64,000 nt of DNA from NCBI GenBank assembly GCA_963663285.2, contig CAXXNI010000002.1, forward strand, positions 372,001 through 436,000, given 5' to 3'. Positions 24,973 to 33,987 of the stretch are shown piece after piece (position 1 is the first letter of the stretch; every line of letters begins with the position of its first letter). The notes under the pieces are model-generated. The model ran no database searches, was not told the DNA's origin, and worked only from the letters and a program-made list of their open reading frames with translations. Origin of the DNA: CAXXOK01 sp963663285. Its GTDB lineage: Bacteria; Bacillota; Clostridia; Christensenellales; Aristaeellaceae. Position numbers and translations under genes: made by a program.

Positions 24973-25717
24973 GTGTTAAGGGACTGCGTACCAAAGTACT
25001 ATATTTTAAGACAAGAGCTGCTCAAAAAAATCGAAAGCGGCGCTTTCCCCGGAGGGCGAACCCATCACGAGCGAGCGGGAATTGATTGATCGTTACAAGT
25101 TCAGCCGTACCACTGTACGTAAGGCAATTGACGAATTGGTGAACGAGGGGTATCTGTACCGGCTGCAGGGGAAAGGTACCTTTGTAAAAGGCGATACGGC
25201 CAACCAGAACTTGTATTGTTTAACCAGCTGCTCGGAAGATGTGAGGCGCATGAATAAAACGCCGGCAAAAAAGACGGTGTTTGCAGAAAAAATCGCCGCC
25301 GATGTAAAACAGGCCAAGCGGTTGAACCTATCAGTGGGTGACAGCGTGTATTCCTTCGGTAGAATAACCTATGCCGATGACGAACCCCTGAACTATACCA
25401 TCAACTTTCTTCCTGAACAGCTGTTTCCACAACTTGATCAATACGATTTTGAGAAACTGTCATTGTACAATACCATCCAGCAGGAATACGGCGTCACGAT
25501 TGAAAAGGCCAGACGAACGGTGGAAGCGGTCATCCCCAGCCCGATGGTCGCCAAATATTTGGAAATCAACCCGGATATGCCTGTGATCCTTTTTGAGTGT
25601 GTAACGTACGGGAAATCCTATGGTAAGGAAGTTCCCATTGAAAGTTTCCGCTGTTATTACCGGACGGATCACTATAAATTTTTTATCGACCAGATCACAA
25701 ACACCAAGCATGGTTGA
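24973..25717 (+). pseudogene. GntR/UTRA family transcriptional regulator, frameshifted near the N-terminus
   Basis: The C-terminal 210 residues are open from 25082, but the true start is GTG 24973, five bases behind GAGGAG. That frame gives MLRDCVPKYYILRQELLKKI-ESGAFPGG and then shifts. Removing one G from the GGG at 25054-25056 restores GEPITSERELIDRYKFSRTT-VRKAIDELVNEGYLYRLQGK-GTFV, a perfect GntR winged helix. The C-terminal UTRA effector domain follows (YSFGRITYADDEPLNYTINF, VILFECVTYG). The restored length of about 248 residues is normal. It is the first gene of the nucleoside-type operon and probably senses a substrate or intermediate of it. If the frameshift is real the DNA-binding half is lost and the operon would be constitutive. 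Confidence 0.82.
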
Positions 25718-25731
25718 AAGGAGCGGTTATT

Positions 25732-26916
25732 ATGAAAAACTTTTTGAAGGTATCTCTGGCTTTCACATTGGCGTTGGCGATGGTTTTGGGGTGTGTATCC
25801 GCAGTGAGCGCGGAAGGCGCGGGGGCGATTGCAGCTTCTGATTTGAAAATCGCGATTGTTTGCGATGCCGCAGGCCAGAATGATAATGGTTACAACCAGT
25901 CTGCTGTGCAGGGCGCCGAAGCGATTGCCGCTGAATATGGCTGCGATTACAAAGTGGTTGAACCCACGCAGAGCACGGGCGATACGCTGGCTGCACTGGC
26001 GGAAGCCGGCTATAACCTGATTTTCTCCATGGTGTATGATTTTGATGCGTTGGTCAATGGCGAAGCGGGATCCGAGTCGATCGCCTCCATGTATCCCGAT
26101 ACCACCTTCGTGGTTTTCAACGCTACCCCGAATGTGGACGAAAATGGCGAAGCCATTCATGATAACATCATTTCCATTCTGTACAACGTAAACGAGTCTT
26201 CTTACCTGGCTGGCGCTCTGTCGGTACTGGTTAACGAGAATGCTTCCACCCTGTTTGGCGAAGGTTATAACTTCACCAGCCCCGACGAAGCGCGTGCGTT
26301 AGGCTTTATCGGCGGCACTGATTCGAACGGCATCAAAGTGTTCTCCGTAGGGTTTGTGGAAGGCGCGCAGGCGATTGCTGCGGAACTGGGCGTAACATAT
26401 GACTTCTATGCCAAGTACGATGCGGGCTTCAGCGATACCGCTACCGGCAGCTCTGTTGCGGGCACCTATTACAATCAGGGTGCGAACGTTGTGTACGTTG
26501 CATCCGGCACCGTTGGCGACGGTGTAACCGCCAAAGCCAAGGAAGAAGGCAAGCTGGCTGTTCAAGTAGACTCCAATAAGGACGATCAGCAGCCGGGCTA
26601 TGTGCTTACCTCCGTTATCAAGAACACCAAAGTGGTTGTCATCTCTCTGGCGGAAGCTGCTATGGACGGCAGCCTGAGCAGCATACCCAGCATCACCACG
26701 TATGATCTGGCCAGCGGCTCCACCACGATCACTGATCTTGCCACCATCAGCCAGTACATCCTGACCACGGATGATGCGCAGGCCAAGTGGGCGGAGATTC
26801 AGGAAGAAGTAGCCGGCTTGCAGGCACAGATTTCCGATGGCACTATCGTTGTTACCAACATGCAAAACGGCGACACCTTTGACGAGAGCACCTGCCCGAA
26901 CATCATGTTCAAATAA
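25732..26916 (+). CDS. BMP-family (PnrA-like) nucleoside-type substrate-binding protein
   Basis: 394 residues. The signal peptide is MKNFLKVSLAFTLALAMVLG followed by CVSAVSAE; the Cys at 21 could be a lipobox cysteine (VLGC), although an SPase I site VSA-E is also present. The mature protein has KIAIVCDAAGQNDNGYNQSA near the ligand pocket, as in PnrA/Med lipoproteins, then GFIGGTDSNGIKVFSVGFVE and NVVYVASGTVGDGVTAKAKE. ATG 25732 follows AAAGGAG, so the frame opening at 25714 is too long. PnrA-type proteins bind purine nucleosides. It is the first gene of a complete BMP ABC importer. Confidence 0.88.
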   Translation: MKNFLKVSLAFTLALAMVLGCVSAVSAEGAGAIAASDLKIAIVCDAAGQNDNGYNQSAVQGAEAIAAEYGCDYKVVEPTQSTGDTLAALAEAGYNLIFSMVYDFDALVNGEAGSESIASMYPDTTFVVFNATPNVDENGEAIHDNIISILYNVNESSYLAGALSVLVNENASTLFGEGYNFTSPDEARALGFIGGTDSNGIKVFSVGFVEGAQAIAAELGVTYDFYAKYDAGFSDTATGSSVAGTYYNQGANVVYVASGTVGDGVTAKAKEEGKLAVQVDSNKDDQQPGYVLTSVIKNTKVVVISLAEAAMDGSLSSIPSITTYDLASGSTTITDLATISQYILTTDDAQAKWAEIQEEVAGLQAQISDGTIVVTNMQNGDTFDESTCPNIMFK

Positions 26917-26942
26917 GGGCTGAACCGGACAAAGGCGCATTC

Positions 26943-26986
26943 GATGGGCCTGTATCAAGCTAATAATGTATTGGTACAGGCCCATC
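26943..26986 (+). repeat. Intercistronic hairpin after the binding-protein gene
   Basis: GATGGGCCTGTA (26943-26954) pairs perfectly with TACAGGCCCATC (26975-26986), without a T-run. It probably protects the mRNA end or partly stops transcription, giving more binding protein than ATPase. Confidence 0.7.
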
Positions 26987-27005
26987 CCTAAAGGAGATTG
27001 CCCCT

Positions 27006-28544
27006 ATGCAGTACAAAATCCAAACGGATGGGTTGACGAAAAAATTCGGCGATTTTGTTGCCAATGATCATATTTGCCTGTCGGTACTGCCACAGGAGAT
27101 CAAATGTATCGTCGGTGAGAACGGAGCCGGAAAAACTACGTTGATGAATATGCTGTACGGCTTGCTGGAGCCGACGGAAGGCAAAATATTCATCAATGGC
27201 AAAGAAACGCATATGAGAAGCCCCATTGATGCCATCCAAAACGGCATTGGTATGGTGCATCAGCATTTTATGCTGGTACCAAGCCTGACGGTTTTTGAAA
27301 ACATCATGCTGGGTACGGAACTGAAAAAGAACGGTGTACTGATAGACCGGAAAAAGGAAATTGAAAAAGTAACGACATTAATAAACGACTTTCATTTTAA
27401 CTTGAACCCGCTTGATAAAATTGATGATATTTCGGTCGGCAGCCGCCAGCGTGTGGAAATATTAAAGATGCTGTACCGTAACGTAGATATATTGATACTG
27501 GACGAGCCCACGGCCGTATTAACGCCGCAGGAGACCGACGAGCTGATTGCAAACCTGAAAGAGCTTAAGAAGCGCGGCAAAACAATCATCATCATCACGC
27601 ACAAGCTGCGCGAGGTGATGGAAGCATCCGACAGCGTTACCGTCATCAAGGGCGGCAAAGTGGTTGGTAATGTGCAAACTGCGGATACCAGCGAGCAGGA
27701 ACTGGCGCAAATGATGGTAGGCCGCGACGTTGTGCTTACGGTGGAAAACGAGCACAGGCAGCCGCACTGCAGCGAAATCGTGTATAAAGTAAGCAACTTG
27801 GTAACCGAGAATATTTTCGGTAAAAAGGTTGTTAACAACATCTCCTTTGACGTGTATAAAGGCGAAATCTTGGGCATTGCCGGGGTGGAAGGCAACGGGC
27901 AGTCGGAGTTGGTAGCCGTGCTCAGCGGACTGATGACAGCCTCCGGCGGCAGCGTAACCTATCAGAGCAAGGAAGTTACCAACTGGTGGCCCCGGCAGAT
28001 TCGTAAAGCCGGTATCGGCATTATACCGGAGGATCGGTATGCACAGGGCTTATGCAGGGAAATGAGCATTGCGGATAACTGCATCGCAGGGTATCACGAT
28101 TGCGACGGGGTATGCAGCTTAAACATAATGCAGCGCAAAAGGATCAATGCGAAGCGGGATGCGATGATCCGTAACTTCGATATTCGCGTCGGCAACAAGG
28201 AGGAAAACGTGTCCGCCCTATCCGGCGGTAATGCGCAAAAGATCATCGTCGCCCGGGAGCTTTCGCAAAACCCGGCGCTTATGATCGCCTGCCAACCAAC
28301 GCGCGGCGTGGACATCGGCTCGATTGAATTTATCCATAAACGTCTGCTGGCGTATCGGGATCAGGGGAATTCCGTCATCCTGATTTCCAGCGAACTATCC
28401 GAAATTATGAGCCTGTCGGATCGGGTGATCGTGATGTACAAAGGGGAAATTTCCGGAGAAGTTGACCCCAAACAAACGAGTATGACGGATATTGGCCTGC
28501 TGATGGCTGGTATTCGGAAAAGCGGGGAGGTGCAGGCGGGATGA
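27006..28544 (+). CDS. ABC importer ATP-binding protein with two nucleotide-binding domains (NupA/MglA type)
   Basis: 512 residues with tandem ABC domains. Domain one: Walker A GENGAGKTTLMN, Q-loop HQHFML, signature ISVGSRQRVEIL, Walker B ILILDEPTAVLTP, switch His in ITHK. Domain two is degenerate as usual for this subfamily: GVEGNGQSEL, signature ALSGGNAQKI, Walker B LMIACQPTRGVD with Glu replaced. This layout is specific to sugar and nucleoside importers (MglA, NupA). It starts after AAAGGAG and overlaps the first permease by four bases (ATGA). It energises uptake of the ligand of the BMP protein upstream. Confidence 0.92.
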   Translation: MQYKIQTDGLTKKFGDFVANDHICLSVLPQEIKCIVGENGAGKTTLMNMLYGLLEPTEGKIFINGKETHMRSPIDAIQNGIGMVHQHFMLVPSLTVFENIMLGTELKKNGVLIDRKKEIEKVTTLINDFHFNLNPLDKIDDISVGSRQRVEILKMLYRNVDILILDEPTAVLTPQETDELIANLKELKKRGKTIIIITHKLREVMEASDSVTVIKGGKVVGNVQTADTSEQELAQMMVGRDVVLTVENEHRQPHCSEIVYKVSNLVTENIFGKKVVNNISFDVYKGEILGIAGVEGNGQSELVAVLSGLMTASGGSVTYQSKEVTNWWPRQIRKAGIGIIPEDRYAQGLCREMSIADNCIAGYHDCDGVCSLNIMQRKRINAKRDAMIRNFDIRVGNKEENVSALSGGNAQKIIVARELSQNPALMIACQPTRGVDIGSIEFIHKRLLAYRDQGNSVILISSELSEIMSLSDRVIVMYKGEISGEVDPKQTSMTDIGLLMAGIRKSGEVQAG

Positions 28545-29626
28545 AGGGAAAAGGAAGAGCGGTTCTTAACGCGATCATCCCGGTTATTATGGCCTTCGCC
28601 GTCGGTGCTGTTGTCATAGCGGCCATAGGGGAAAACCCGCTGAACGTATATTCCATCCTGTTCCAGAAATCATTTTTTACCAAGGTTGGCTTTCAAAACA
28701 CGCTGCATTATGCAGGGCCGATGATACTGACTGGTCTTGCGATTGCCATTACCTTTAAGGCAAACATCTACAACATGGGTGTGGAAGGTTCCCTGCTGGT
28801 GGGCGGCTTTATCGCCGGGATACTGGGCGCGCAGCTAGGCGCGATGCCCTCCGTTCCGCTGAAACTCATCTGCTTGGCCGCCGCAACACTTTTCGGGATG
28901 GCTTACGCGTTGATCGCCGCTGTGCTCAAGGTAAAATTCCGCGCCAATGAAATGGTTATCACGCTGATGATGAACTATGCGCTGGCGAAGGTGCTGGAAT
29001 ACTTGACGACTTCTGTGTTCCGAGATTCCGGCAACGGGTATGTGTGCACCCCCATCGTATCGGACAGCGCGATGTTTGCCCGTATTTTTGGGCGTTCGCG
29101 GCTTACGGTGTTCTTTTTCATCGTCATGGCGGTGCTCTTTGTTCTCTATATTGTAATGAAAAAATCGCGGCTCGGTTACGAGATCACCGCCATGGGCAAG
29201 AACTTCGAATTTGCCGAAGCAACTGGCATGAACGTGAAAAGGACAATCGTCAAAATCATGCTCATCTCCGGTGCGTTGGGCGGTCTGGCCGGCGGTGGCT
29301 GGATGCTGAACGATCAGTACCGCTATACGCTCACCTTTTCCGGTAACCCCGGCATCGGGTGGGATGGTATGCTGGTAGCACTGCTTGGCGGGCATGACCC
29401 GGTCGGCATAATGGTTGCGGCAGTCTTTTACGCCGTGCTGAAAACAGGTGCTGACAATATTAACATGTTTACTAATGTACCTAAGGAAATTGTATCGCTG
29501 ATTCAGGCGCTCATCATCCTGTTCCTCGCGGTAAAACTTTTCCGGGAGAACAAGGATCATATCTCGGTGCTGAAAACGCAAATTCTCAGCCGGTTTCAGA
29601 AAAACAAGCAAAGGAGCGCCGGATAA
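28541..29626 (+). CDS. ABC importer permease 1 (BMP nucleoside type)
   Basis: 361 residues, about nine hydrophobic segments, of the BPD_transp_2 family. The characteristic parts are ITFKANIYNMGVEGSLLVGG, NEMVITLMMNYALAKVLEYL, GKNFEFAEATGMNVKRTIVK (the loop contacting the ATPase) and SGALGGLAGGGWMLNDQYRY. It overlaps the ATPase gene by four bases and the second permease by one, so the three are translated as a unit. With the second permease it forms the heterodimeric pore for nucleoside-like substrates. Confidence 0.92.
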   Translation: MKGKGRAVLNAIIPVIMAFAVGAVVIAAIGENPLNVYSILFQKSFFTKVGFQNTLHYAGPMILTGLAIAITFKANIYNMGVEGSLLVGGFIAGILGAQLGAMPSVPLKLICLAAATLFGMAYALIAAVLKVKFRANEMVITLMMNYALAKVLEYLTTSVFRDSGNGYVCTPIVSDSAMFARIFGRSRLTVFFFIVMAVLFVLYIVMKKSRLGYEITAMGKNFEFAEATGMNVKRTIVKIMLISGALGGLAGGGWMLNDQYRYTLTFSGNPGIGWDGMLVALLGGHDPVGIMVAAVFYAVLKTGADNINMFTNVPKEIVSLIQALIILFLAVKLFRENKDHISVLKTQILSRFQKNKQRSAG

Positions 29627-30543
29627 TGCAGATGCTGATGAATATTCTGTATGACTGCGTGTATCACAGCGCGCCGATCATACTATGTACGCTGGGCGGC
29701 GTGTTCGCCTATAAAGCCAATGTGCTGAACATTGCGCTGGAAGGCATGATGCTCAACGGTGCGTTCGTGGCGGTGCTGGCTTACTACTCCACGCAAAGCA
29801 TGATGATGGCGCTGGTCTTATCGATCGCCTCAACCTTGCTGTATGGATTGGTGTTTTCCTACTTCGGCATTACCCTGAAGGGCAATGTTATCGTCATTGG
29901 TCTAGCGCTGAATATGGCAGCTTCAGCAATTGCGGGTTTTGTGTTGGTGCTCATGAAATCGTCCAACATTATCATACCGGATTTTAACGTGAACGATTTC
30001 AAAATCAACATCCCGCTTCTAAAGGACGTGCCTTTTCTTGGGGAAATTGTGAGCGGACATCCCACAATTACCTATGTCAGCTTCCTGCTGATTCTGGTAG
30101 CCTATGCGCTGATGTATAAAACGAAGTTCGGCGTTTATGTGCGGGTAGTGGGCGAGAATGAAGAAGCGGCCAAGTCGCTGGGAATCCGCACCAACTTCTA
30201 CAAGTATATCGCCGTACTCATCGGTGCTGTTGGCTGCGCGCTGGCAGGCATGAACCTTTCGCTGGAGCGCATGGGGATTTTTACTAACAACATGACGGCA
30301 AGCCGCGGCTTTATTGCGATCGCAGCGATATACTGCGGGCAGGGGAATCCGGCGCTGTCCTCGCTGTATGCAATTTTATTTGGTCTTGCGCGTTCGCTGT
30401 CCGTCAATCTGAGCATCTACGCCGGTGAAGCTTCCGGTTTGTTCGACTGCATCCCTTACGTTGTCATGATCTGCGTTCTGTCTTTCGCGTCGTACATGAA
30501 ACATAAGAACGTGCGGGAAAGGGTGTTTAAGCTCAATGAATAG
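29626..30543 (+). CDS. ABC importer permease 2 (BMP nucleoside type)
   Basis: 305 residues, about eight or nine hydrophobic segments. Family marks include GGVFAYKANVLNIALEGMML, GNVIVIGLALNMAASAIAGF, GENEEAAKSLGIRTNFYKYI and GFIAIAAIYCGQGNPALSSL. The start ATG shares one base with the stop of permease 1 (TAATG). It is the shorter partner typical of NupQ/BmpD pairs. The isochorismatase-like gene starts eight bases before its end. Confidence 0.92.
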   Translation: MQMLMNILYDCVYHSAPIILCTLGGVFAYKANVLNIALEGMMLNGAFVAVLAYYSTQSMMMALVLSIASTLLYGLVFSYFGITLKGNVIVIGLALNMAASAIAGFVLVLMKSSNIIIPDFNVNDFKINIPLLKDVPFLGEIVSGHPTITYVSFLLILVAYALMYKTKFGVYVRVVGENEEAAKSLGIRTNFYKYIAVLIGAVGCALAGMNLSLERMGIFTNNMTASRGFIAIAAIYCGQGNPALSSLYAILFGLARSLSVNLSIYAGEASGLFDCIPYVVMICVLSFASYMKHKNVRERVFKLNE

Positions 30544-31102
30544 AAGTGCGCTGCTGGTTATTGACATGGTGCGGGATTTTACCGATCCGGACGGGCTGGT
30601 GTTTTATCCGCAAAACCGGCAAATTCTCCCGAAAATCCGGGATGTGCTGGTAGCGTGCCGCAAACATGATTGTCTGATTGTGTTTTTACAGCACTGTAAC
30701 CGTAAAGGCAAGCCGGATCACCGTATCGAATCCATGCGCCCCAATTGTATTGAGGGCACCTGCGGTATTGAGATAGACCCCCTGCTGCCGGTGGATGAAG
30801 AAAAGGATTATGTGATTCGGAAACGGCGTTATAGCGGTTTTTTTGGAACCGATCTGGATTTGGTTCTGCGGGAAAATCACATTGAAAATGTGATTCTGGT
30901 CGGCACAAAAACCAACTGCTGCATTCGTGCAACGCTAACCGACGCCTTCTATAACGATTATAACGGCATTGTTATTGAGGATTGTGTTGCCACCAACTCC
31001 GAAGAGGTCAACCGTGTAAATCTGGAAGACATGCGCAAATACCTCGGCGAAGTAATTGACAGCAATACCCTGTTTGCCAGGCTGGAAGCGGGAGAATTAT
31101 AA
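30536..31102 (+). CDS. Isochorismatase-like cysteine hydrolase
   Basis: 188 residues. The catalytic triad of the family can be placed: Asp10 in LLVIDMVRDFTDPDG, Lys in RKRRYSGFFGTDLD (about residue 96) and the nucleophile Cys in LVGTKTNCCIRATLTDAFYN (about residue 128). The cis-peptide neighbourhood VGTKTNCC matches nicotinamidases and N-carbamoyl hydrolases better than true isochorismatases. It overlaps the permease gene by eight bases. In this nucleoside cluster it may hydrolyse an amide or ureido group of the released base, for example a nicotinamide- or carbamoyl-type ring fragment. That is inference. Confidence 0.82.
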   Translation: MNRSALLVIDMVRDFTDPDGLVFYPQNRQILPKIRDVLVACRKHDCLIVFLQHCNRKGKPDHRIESMRPNCIEGTCGIEIDPLLPVDEEKDYVIRKRRYSGFFGTDLDLVLRENHIENVILVGTKTNCCIRATLTDAFYNDYNGIVIEDCVATNSEEVNRVNLEDMRKYLGEVIDSNTLFARLEAGEL

Positions 31103-31118
31103 GCGGGTGATGAGCAAC

Positions 31119-32066
31119 ATGAAATACGATGCGCTGGTCAGCGGCTATGTAAGCATGGACCATATTATTAAGGTGGATACGCCTGTGCAGGCGGGGTATA
31201 CCTCGCTGATTACCAATGCTGATCATGCGAAGATTTATTATGGCGGCTGCTCGGTCAATATATCGGTTGCGCTGTGTAAACTGGGGCTTACGGCGCTGCC
31301 GCTGCTGCGTGTCGGCCTGGATTATGAGCCTAACGGCTTTAAGGCATTTCTGGAAGCGGCAAAAGTACCGTTGGACGGGATTACCGTACTGGAAAGCGAA
31401 ACCACATCCTCCTGCTATTTGTTGCAGGATAATCAAAACAACCATATAACTATTTTCTATCCCGGCGCAATGGCTAAAAAATATGCGGCACCCGCAGCCG
31501 ACGAGCTGTTTGCCAATGCGCGGCTCGGAATTATGACGGTCGCCAGCAAACCGGATAATGAGTTCTTCTTACGCCAGTGCCAACAACATCACGTACCGCT
31601 GGCTTTTGGCATGAAGGATGATTTTGACGCATTTCCACCGGAATTTTTGACGAAGGTTCTGCGTGCCAGCCAGTTCATTTTTATGAACGAGAAGGAACGC
31701 AGCGTCGTAGAAGACCTGTTGGGCTGCGATACGACCAAGCTGATAACGCACGGTGACGCAATCGCCATTATTACAACTCTGGGCGAGTGCGGCAGCGTTT
31801 GTTATACAAAAAACGACATGGGAAGGCTCGTGAAACATGAAATCAACGTTTGCCCGGTGGAAAAGGTAGTGGATGCCACTGGTGCCGGAGACGCGTATAT
31901 GGCGGGTTTCCTGTATGGATACCAGAAAGGGCGCAGCATCAGGGAGTGCTGTTGCCTTGGGGCGGCGCTGTCATCCTTTGTCCTCGGCGAGATAGGATGC
32001 TGCACCGGCCTGCCGGACGCGCAGGCGCTGGAAACCAAAATGAAAGAACGATTTGAAAGGGAATGA
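31119..32066 (+). CDS. PfkB family carbohydrate/nucleoside kinase
   Basis: 315 residues from ATG 31119, which follows GGTGA with eight bases between; upstream in-frame starts lack a site. The N-terminus MKYDALVSGYVSMDHIIKVD and YYGGCSVNISVALCKLGLTA bind the sugar; the C-terminal PfkB signature KVVDATGAGDAYMAGFLYGY holds the catalytic Asp and the anion hole. The group includes ribokinase, adenosine kinase, pseudouridine kinase and archaeal ribose-1-phosphate kinase. Next to a nucleoside phosphorylase it may phosphorylate ribose, ribose 1-phosphate or an intact nucleoside. The exact substrate is not readable. Confidence 0.85.
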   Translation: MKYDALVSGYVSMDHIIKVDTPVQAGYTSLITNADHAKIYYGGCSVNISVALCKLGLTALPLLRVGLDYEPNGFKAFLEAAKVPLDGITVLESETTSSCYLLQDNQNNHITIFYPGAMAKKYAAPAADELFANARLGIMTVASKPDNEFFLRQCQQHHVPLAFGMKDDFDAFPPEFLTKVLRASQFIFMNEKERSVVEDLLGCDTTKLITHGDAIAIITTLGECGSVCYTKNDMGRLVKHEINVCPVEKVVDATGAGDAYMAGFLYGYQKGRSIRECCCLGAALSSFVLGEIGCCTGLPDAQALETKMKERFERE

Positions 32067-32069
32067 TGT

Positions 32070-32822
32070 ATGAGTACTTTATACATGGGTGCGGACAAGG
32101 TGGCGCGTTATGTTTTGTTCTCGGGAGATCCCTGGCGCGTAGAAGTAGCCAAGGCTTATCTGGACGACGCTGAGCGGGTCGCATTCCAACGTGAATATAA
32201 TACCTATAATGGCTTTTACAAGGGTGTACCCGTTACGGTTACGTCCACCGGTATCGGCGCGCCGGGGGCTGCCATTGCCATGGAAGAAATGTACGAGGCG
32301 GGTATGCAGGTAGCAGTTCGCATGGGAACTTCCATGTCTTTGCAGGATGATATGCTGGGCAAGTTTTTTATCCCCATAGCATCCATGCGCAGGGAAGCAA
32401 CCAGCGCAACGTATGTGGAAACCGCATTTCCGGCTGTGGCGGATTTGGATCTGGTGAATGCTATGAATGAAACCGTTGTGCAAATGGGCGGTGGATACCG
32501 AAACGGTATCAGCTGCACCATGGACGGGTTTTACAGCCAGATGCACGATTCCCGTTTTTCCAAAGAGTTTGGCCGGGACATGGCACCGGTGTTTGAAGAG
32601 CTGAAAAAGCTGCATGTATATGGCATTGATATGGAATCCTCCTGTATGCTGGTGGTTGGGCGGCTAATGCAGGTAAAAACCTGCATTCTGACTATGACAA
32701 CCGTGCTTGAAAACCTCAAGGAGTTTCTTTCCGGGCAGGCGCGGACAGATGCAGAAGACTTTTTATGCCGGGCAGCGCTAGAAGGAATTTATCACTACCA
32801 CTGTAAACAAACGCAGAAGTAA
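32070..32822 (+). CDS. Uridine phosphorylase-family nucleoside phosphorylase
   Basis: 250 residues, the normal family length. Phosphate-site marks are LFSGDPWRVEVAKAYL and VRMGTS (RxGT), ribose/base contacts are in GIDMESSCMLVVGRL, where the Glu of the MES motif binds ribose, and TSTGIGAPGAAIAMEEM is the family loop. It starts three bases after the PfkB stop behind AAAGGGAATGATGT. The reaction is phosphorolysis of a nucleoside to free base and (deoxy)ribose 1-phosphate. The base-binding part NGISCTMDGFYSQM is not standard enough to choose between uridine and other bases. Confidence 0.85.
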   Translation: MSTLYMGADKVARYVLFSGDPWRVEVAKAYLDDAERVAFQREYNTYNGFYKGVPVTVTSTGIGAPGAAIAMEEMYEAGMQVAVRMGTSMSLQDDMLGKFFIPIASMRREATSATYVETAFPAVADLDLVNAMNETVVQMGGGYRNGISCTMDGFYSQMHDSRFSKEFGRDMAPVFEELKKLHVYGIDMESSCMLVVGRLMQVKTCILTMTTVLENLKEFLSGQARTDAEDFLCRAALEGIYHYHCKQTQK

Positions 32823-32838
32823 CAAGGGGGCAAACATT

Positions 32839-33987
32839 ATGATGAGGCCAATGAAACTGGCAGGCAGCGAGTTAATGTTCGGTGCCGGATGCCTGGCCTA
32901 TTTAAAAACAGTCAAGGCAACGAAAGCATCTATCGTAATTGGTGGTTCCAGCATGGAGCGTAGCGGCATTCTGGATAAGGTGCGGGCGTATCTTGCTGAG
33001 GGCGGCGTACAGACGGATCTGATTACCGGGGTAGAACCCGACCCGCATTTTTCCACTGTGCGCAAAGGCGTACAAGCGATGAAGAGCTTTCAGCCGGATT
33101 TGATTATCGCGCTTGGCGGCGGTTCCGTAATGGACGCGGCCAAAACAATGTGGATTTATTATGAAAATGAACAGCTGACGAAACTTGCGGACATACTGCC
33201 ACCCAATGCTTTCCCTAAACTACGCAAGAAAGCACGGTTTTGCTGCATCCCTTCCACCAGCGGCACTGCCAGCGAAGTATCCCGTTCGGTTGTAATTACC
33301 GATGATGATACGGGTATGAAAGTTGGCCTTGGCAACATGGAAATGATGCCGGACATCGCGATTTGCGATCCGGAGGTAACGCTTTCCATGCCGCAGCGGA
33401 TTACAGCAGAAACCGGTATGGATGCGTTAACGCATGCGCTGGAGGCATTGGTATCCAACCGTGCTAACTACATCAGCAATATACTGGCTACCAAAGCCGC
33501 ACAGGATATTATTGCTACGCTGCCGACGGCTTACCACCATGGGGACGATCTGGCGGCGCGGGAAACGATGCTGAATGCTTCTATGATTGCCGGGATGGCG
33601 TTTACCAATGTTTCGCTGGGTATCGTCCATTCCATGGCACATACGCTGGGCAGCTATTTCCACGTGGCGCATGGGCTGGCGGATGCGGTACTGCTGCCCT
33701 ATATTGTTCGGTTCAACATGGCGGAAGCGTATGCCAAAGAAACTTACGATACCTTTGCCAAGAGCATCGGCAGCGAGGATTTGGTTGCGACGATCAATAC
33801 GCTCAACCGGCAGGTAAACATACCGTCGACCCTCGGGCAGATCATCCCCGACAAGGAGAAATACTTCTCGCTGCTGGACGACATGGCTTTGGCGGCGCTG
33901 GCGGATGGCTGCACCAAAACAAACCCAATTATCCCTACGGTTGAACAGCTGAAGAATTTGTATGCGGAGGTTTACGGCAACGCATGA
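32839..33987 (+). CDS. Iron-containing alcohol dehydrogenase of the nucleoside-type cluster
   Basis: 382 residues. Cofactor motifs IVIGGSSMERSGIL and IALGGGSVMDAAKTMWIYYE, PSTSGTASEVSRSVVITDD, and metal ligands D and H in TGMDALTHALEALV, H in GIVHSMAHTLGS and H in VAHGLADAVLLPY are all present, so the enzyme should be active. The start, ATG 32839 or 32842, follows AAGGGGGC. Its stop overlaps the TrpA-like start by four bases. As the only oxidoreductase of the operon it probably reduces an aldehyde released by one of the TIM-barrel enzymes, or oxidises an alcohol; glycolaldehyde- or lactaldehyde-like substrates would fit. This is inference. Confidence 0.85.
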   Translation: MMRPMKLAGSELMFGAGCLAYLKTVKATKASIVIGGSSMERSGILDKVRAYLAEGGVQTDLITGVEPDPHFSTVRKGVQAMKSFQPDLIIALGGGSVMDAAKTMWIYYENEQLTKLADILPPNAFPKLRKKARFCCIPSTSGTASEVSRSVVITDDDTGMKVGLGNMEMMPDIAICDPEVTLSMPQRITAETGMDALTHALEALVSNRANYISNILATKAAQDIIATLPTAYHHGDDLAARETMLNASMIAGMAFTNVSLGIVHSMAHTLGSYFHVAHGLADAVLLPYIVRFNMAEAYAKETYDTFAKSIGSEDLVATINTLNRQVNIPSTLGQIIPDKEKYFSLLDDMALAALADGCTKTNPIIPTVEQLKNLYAEVYGNA

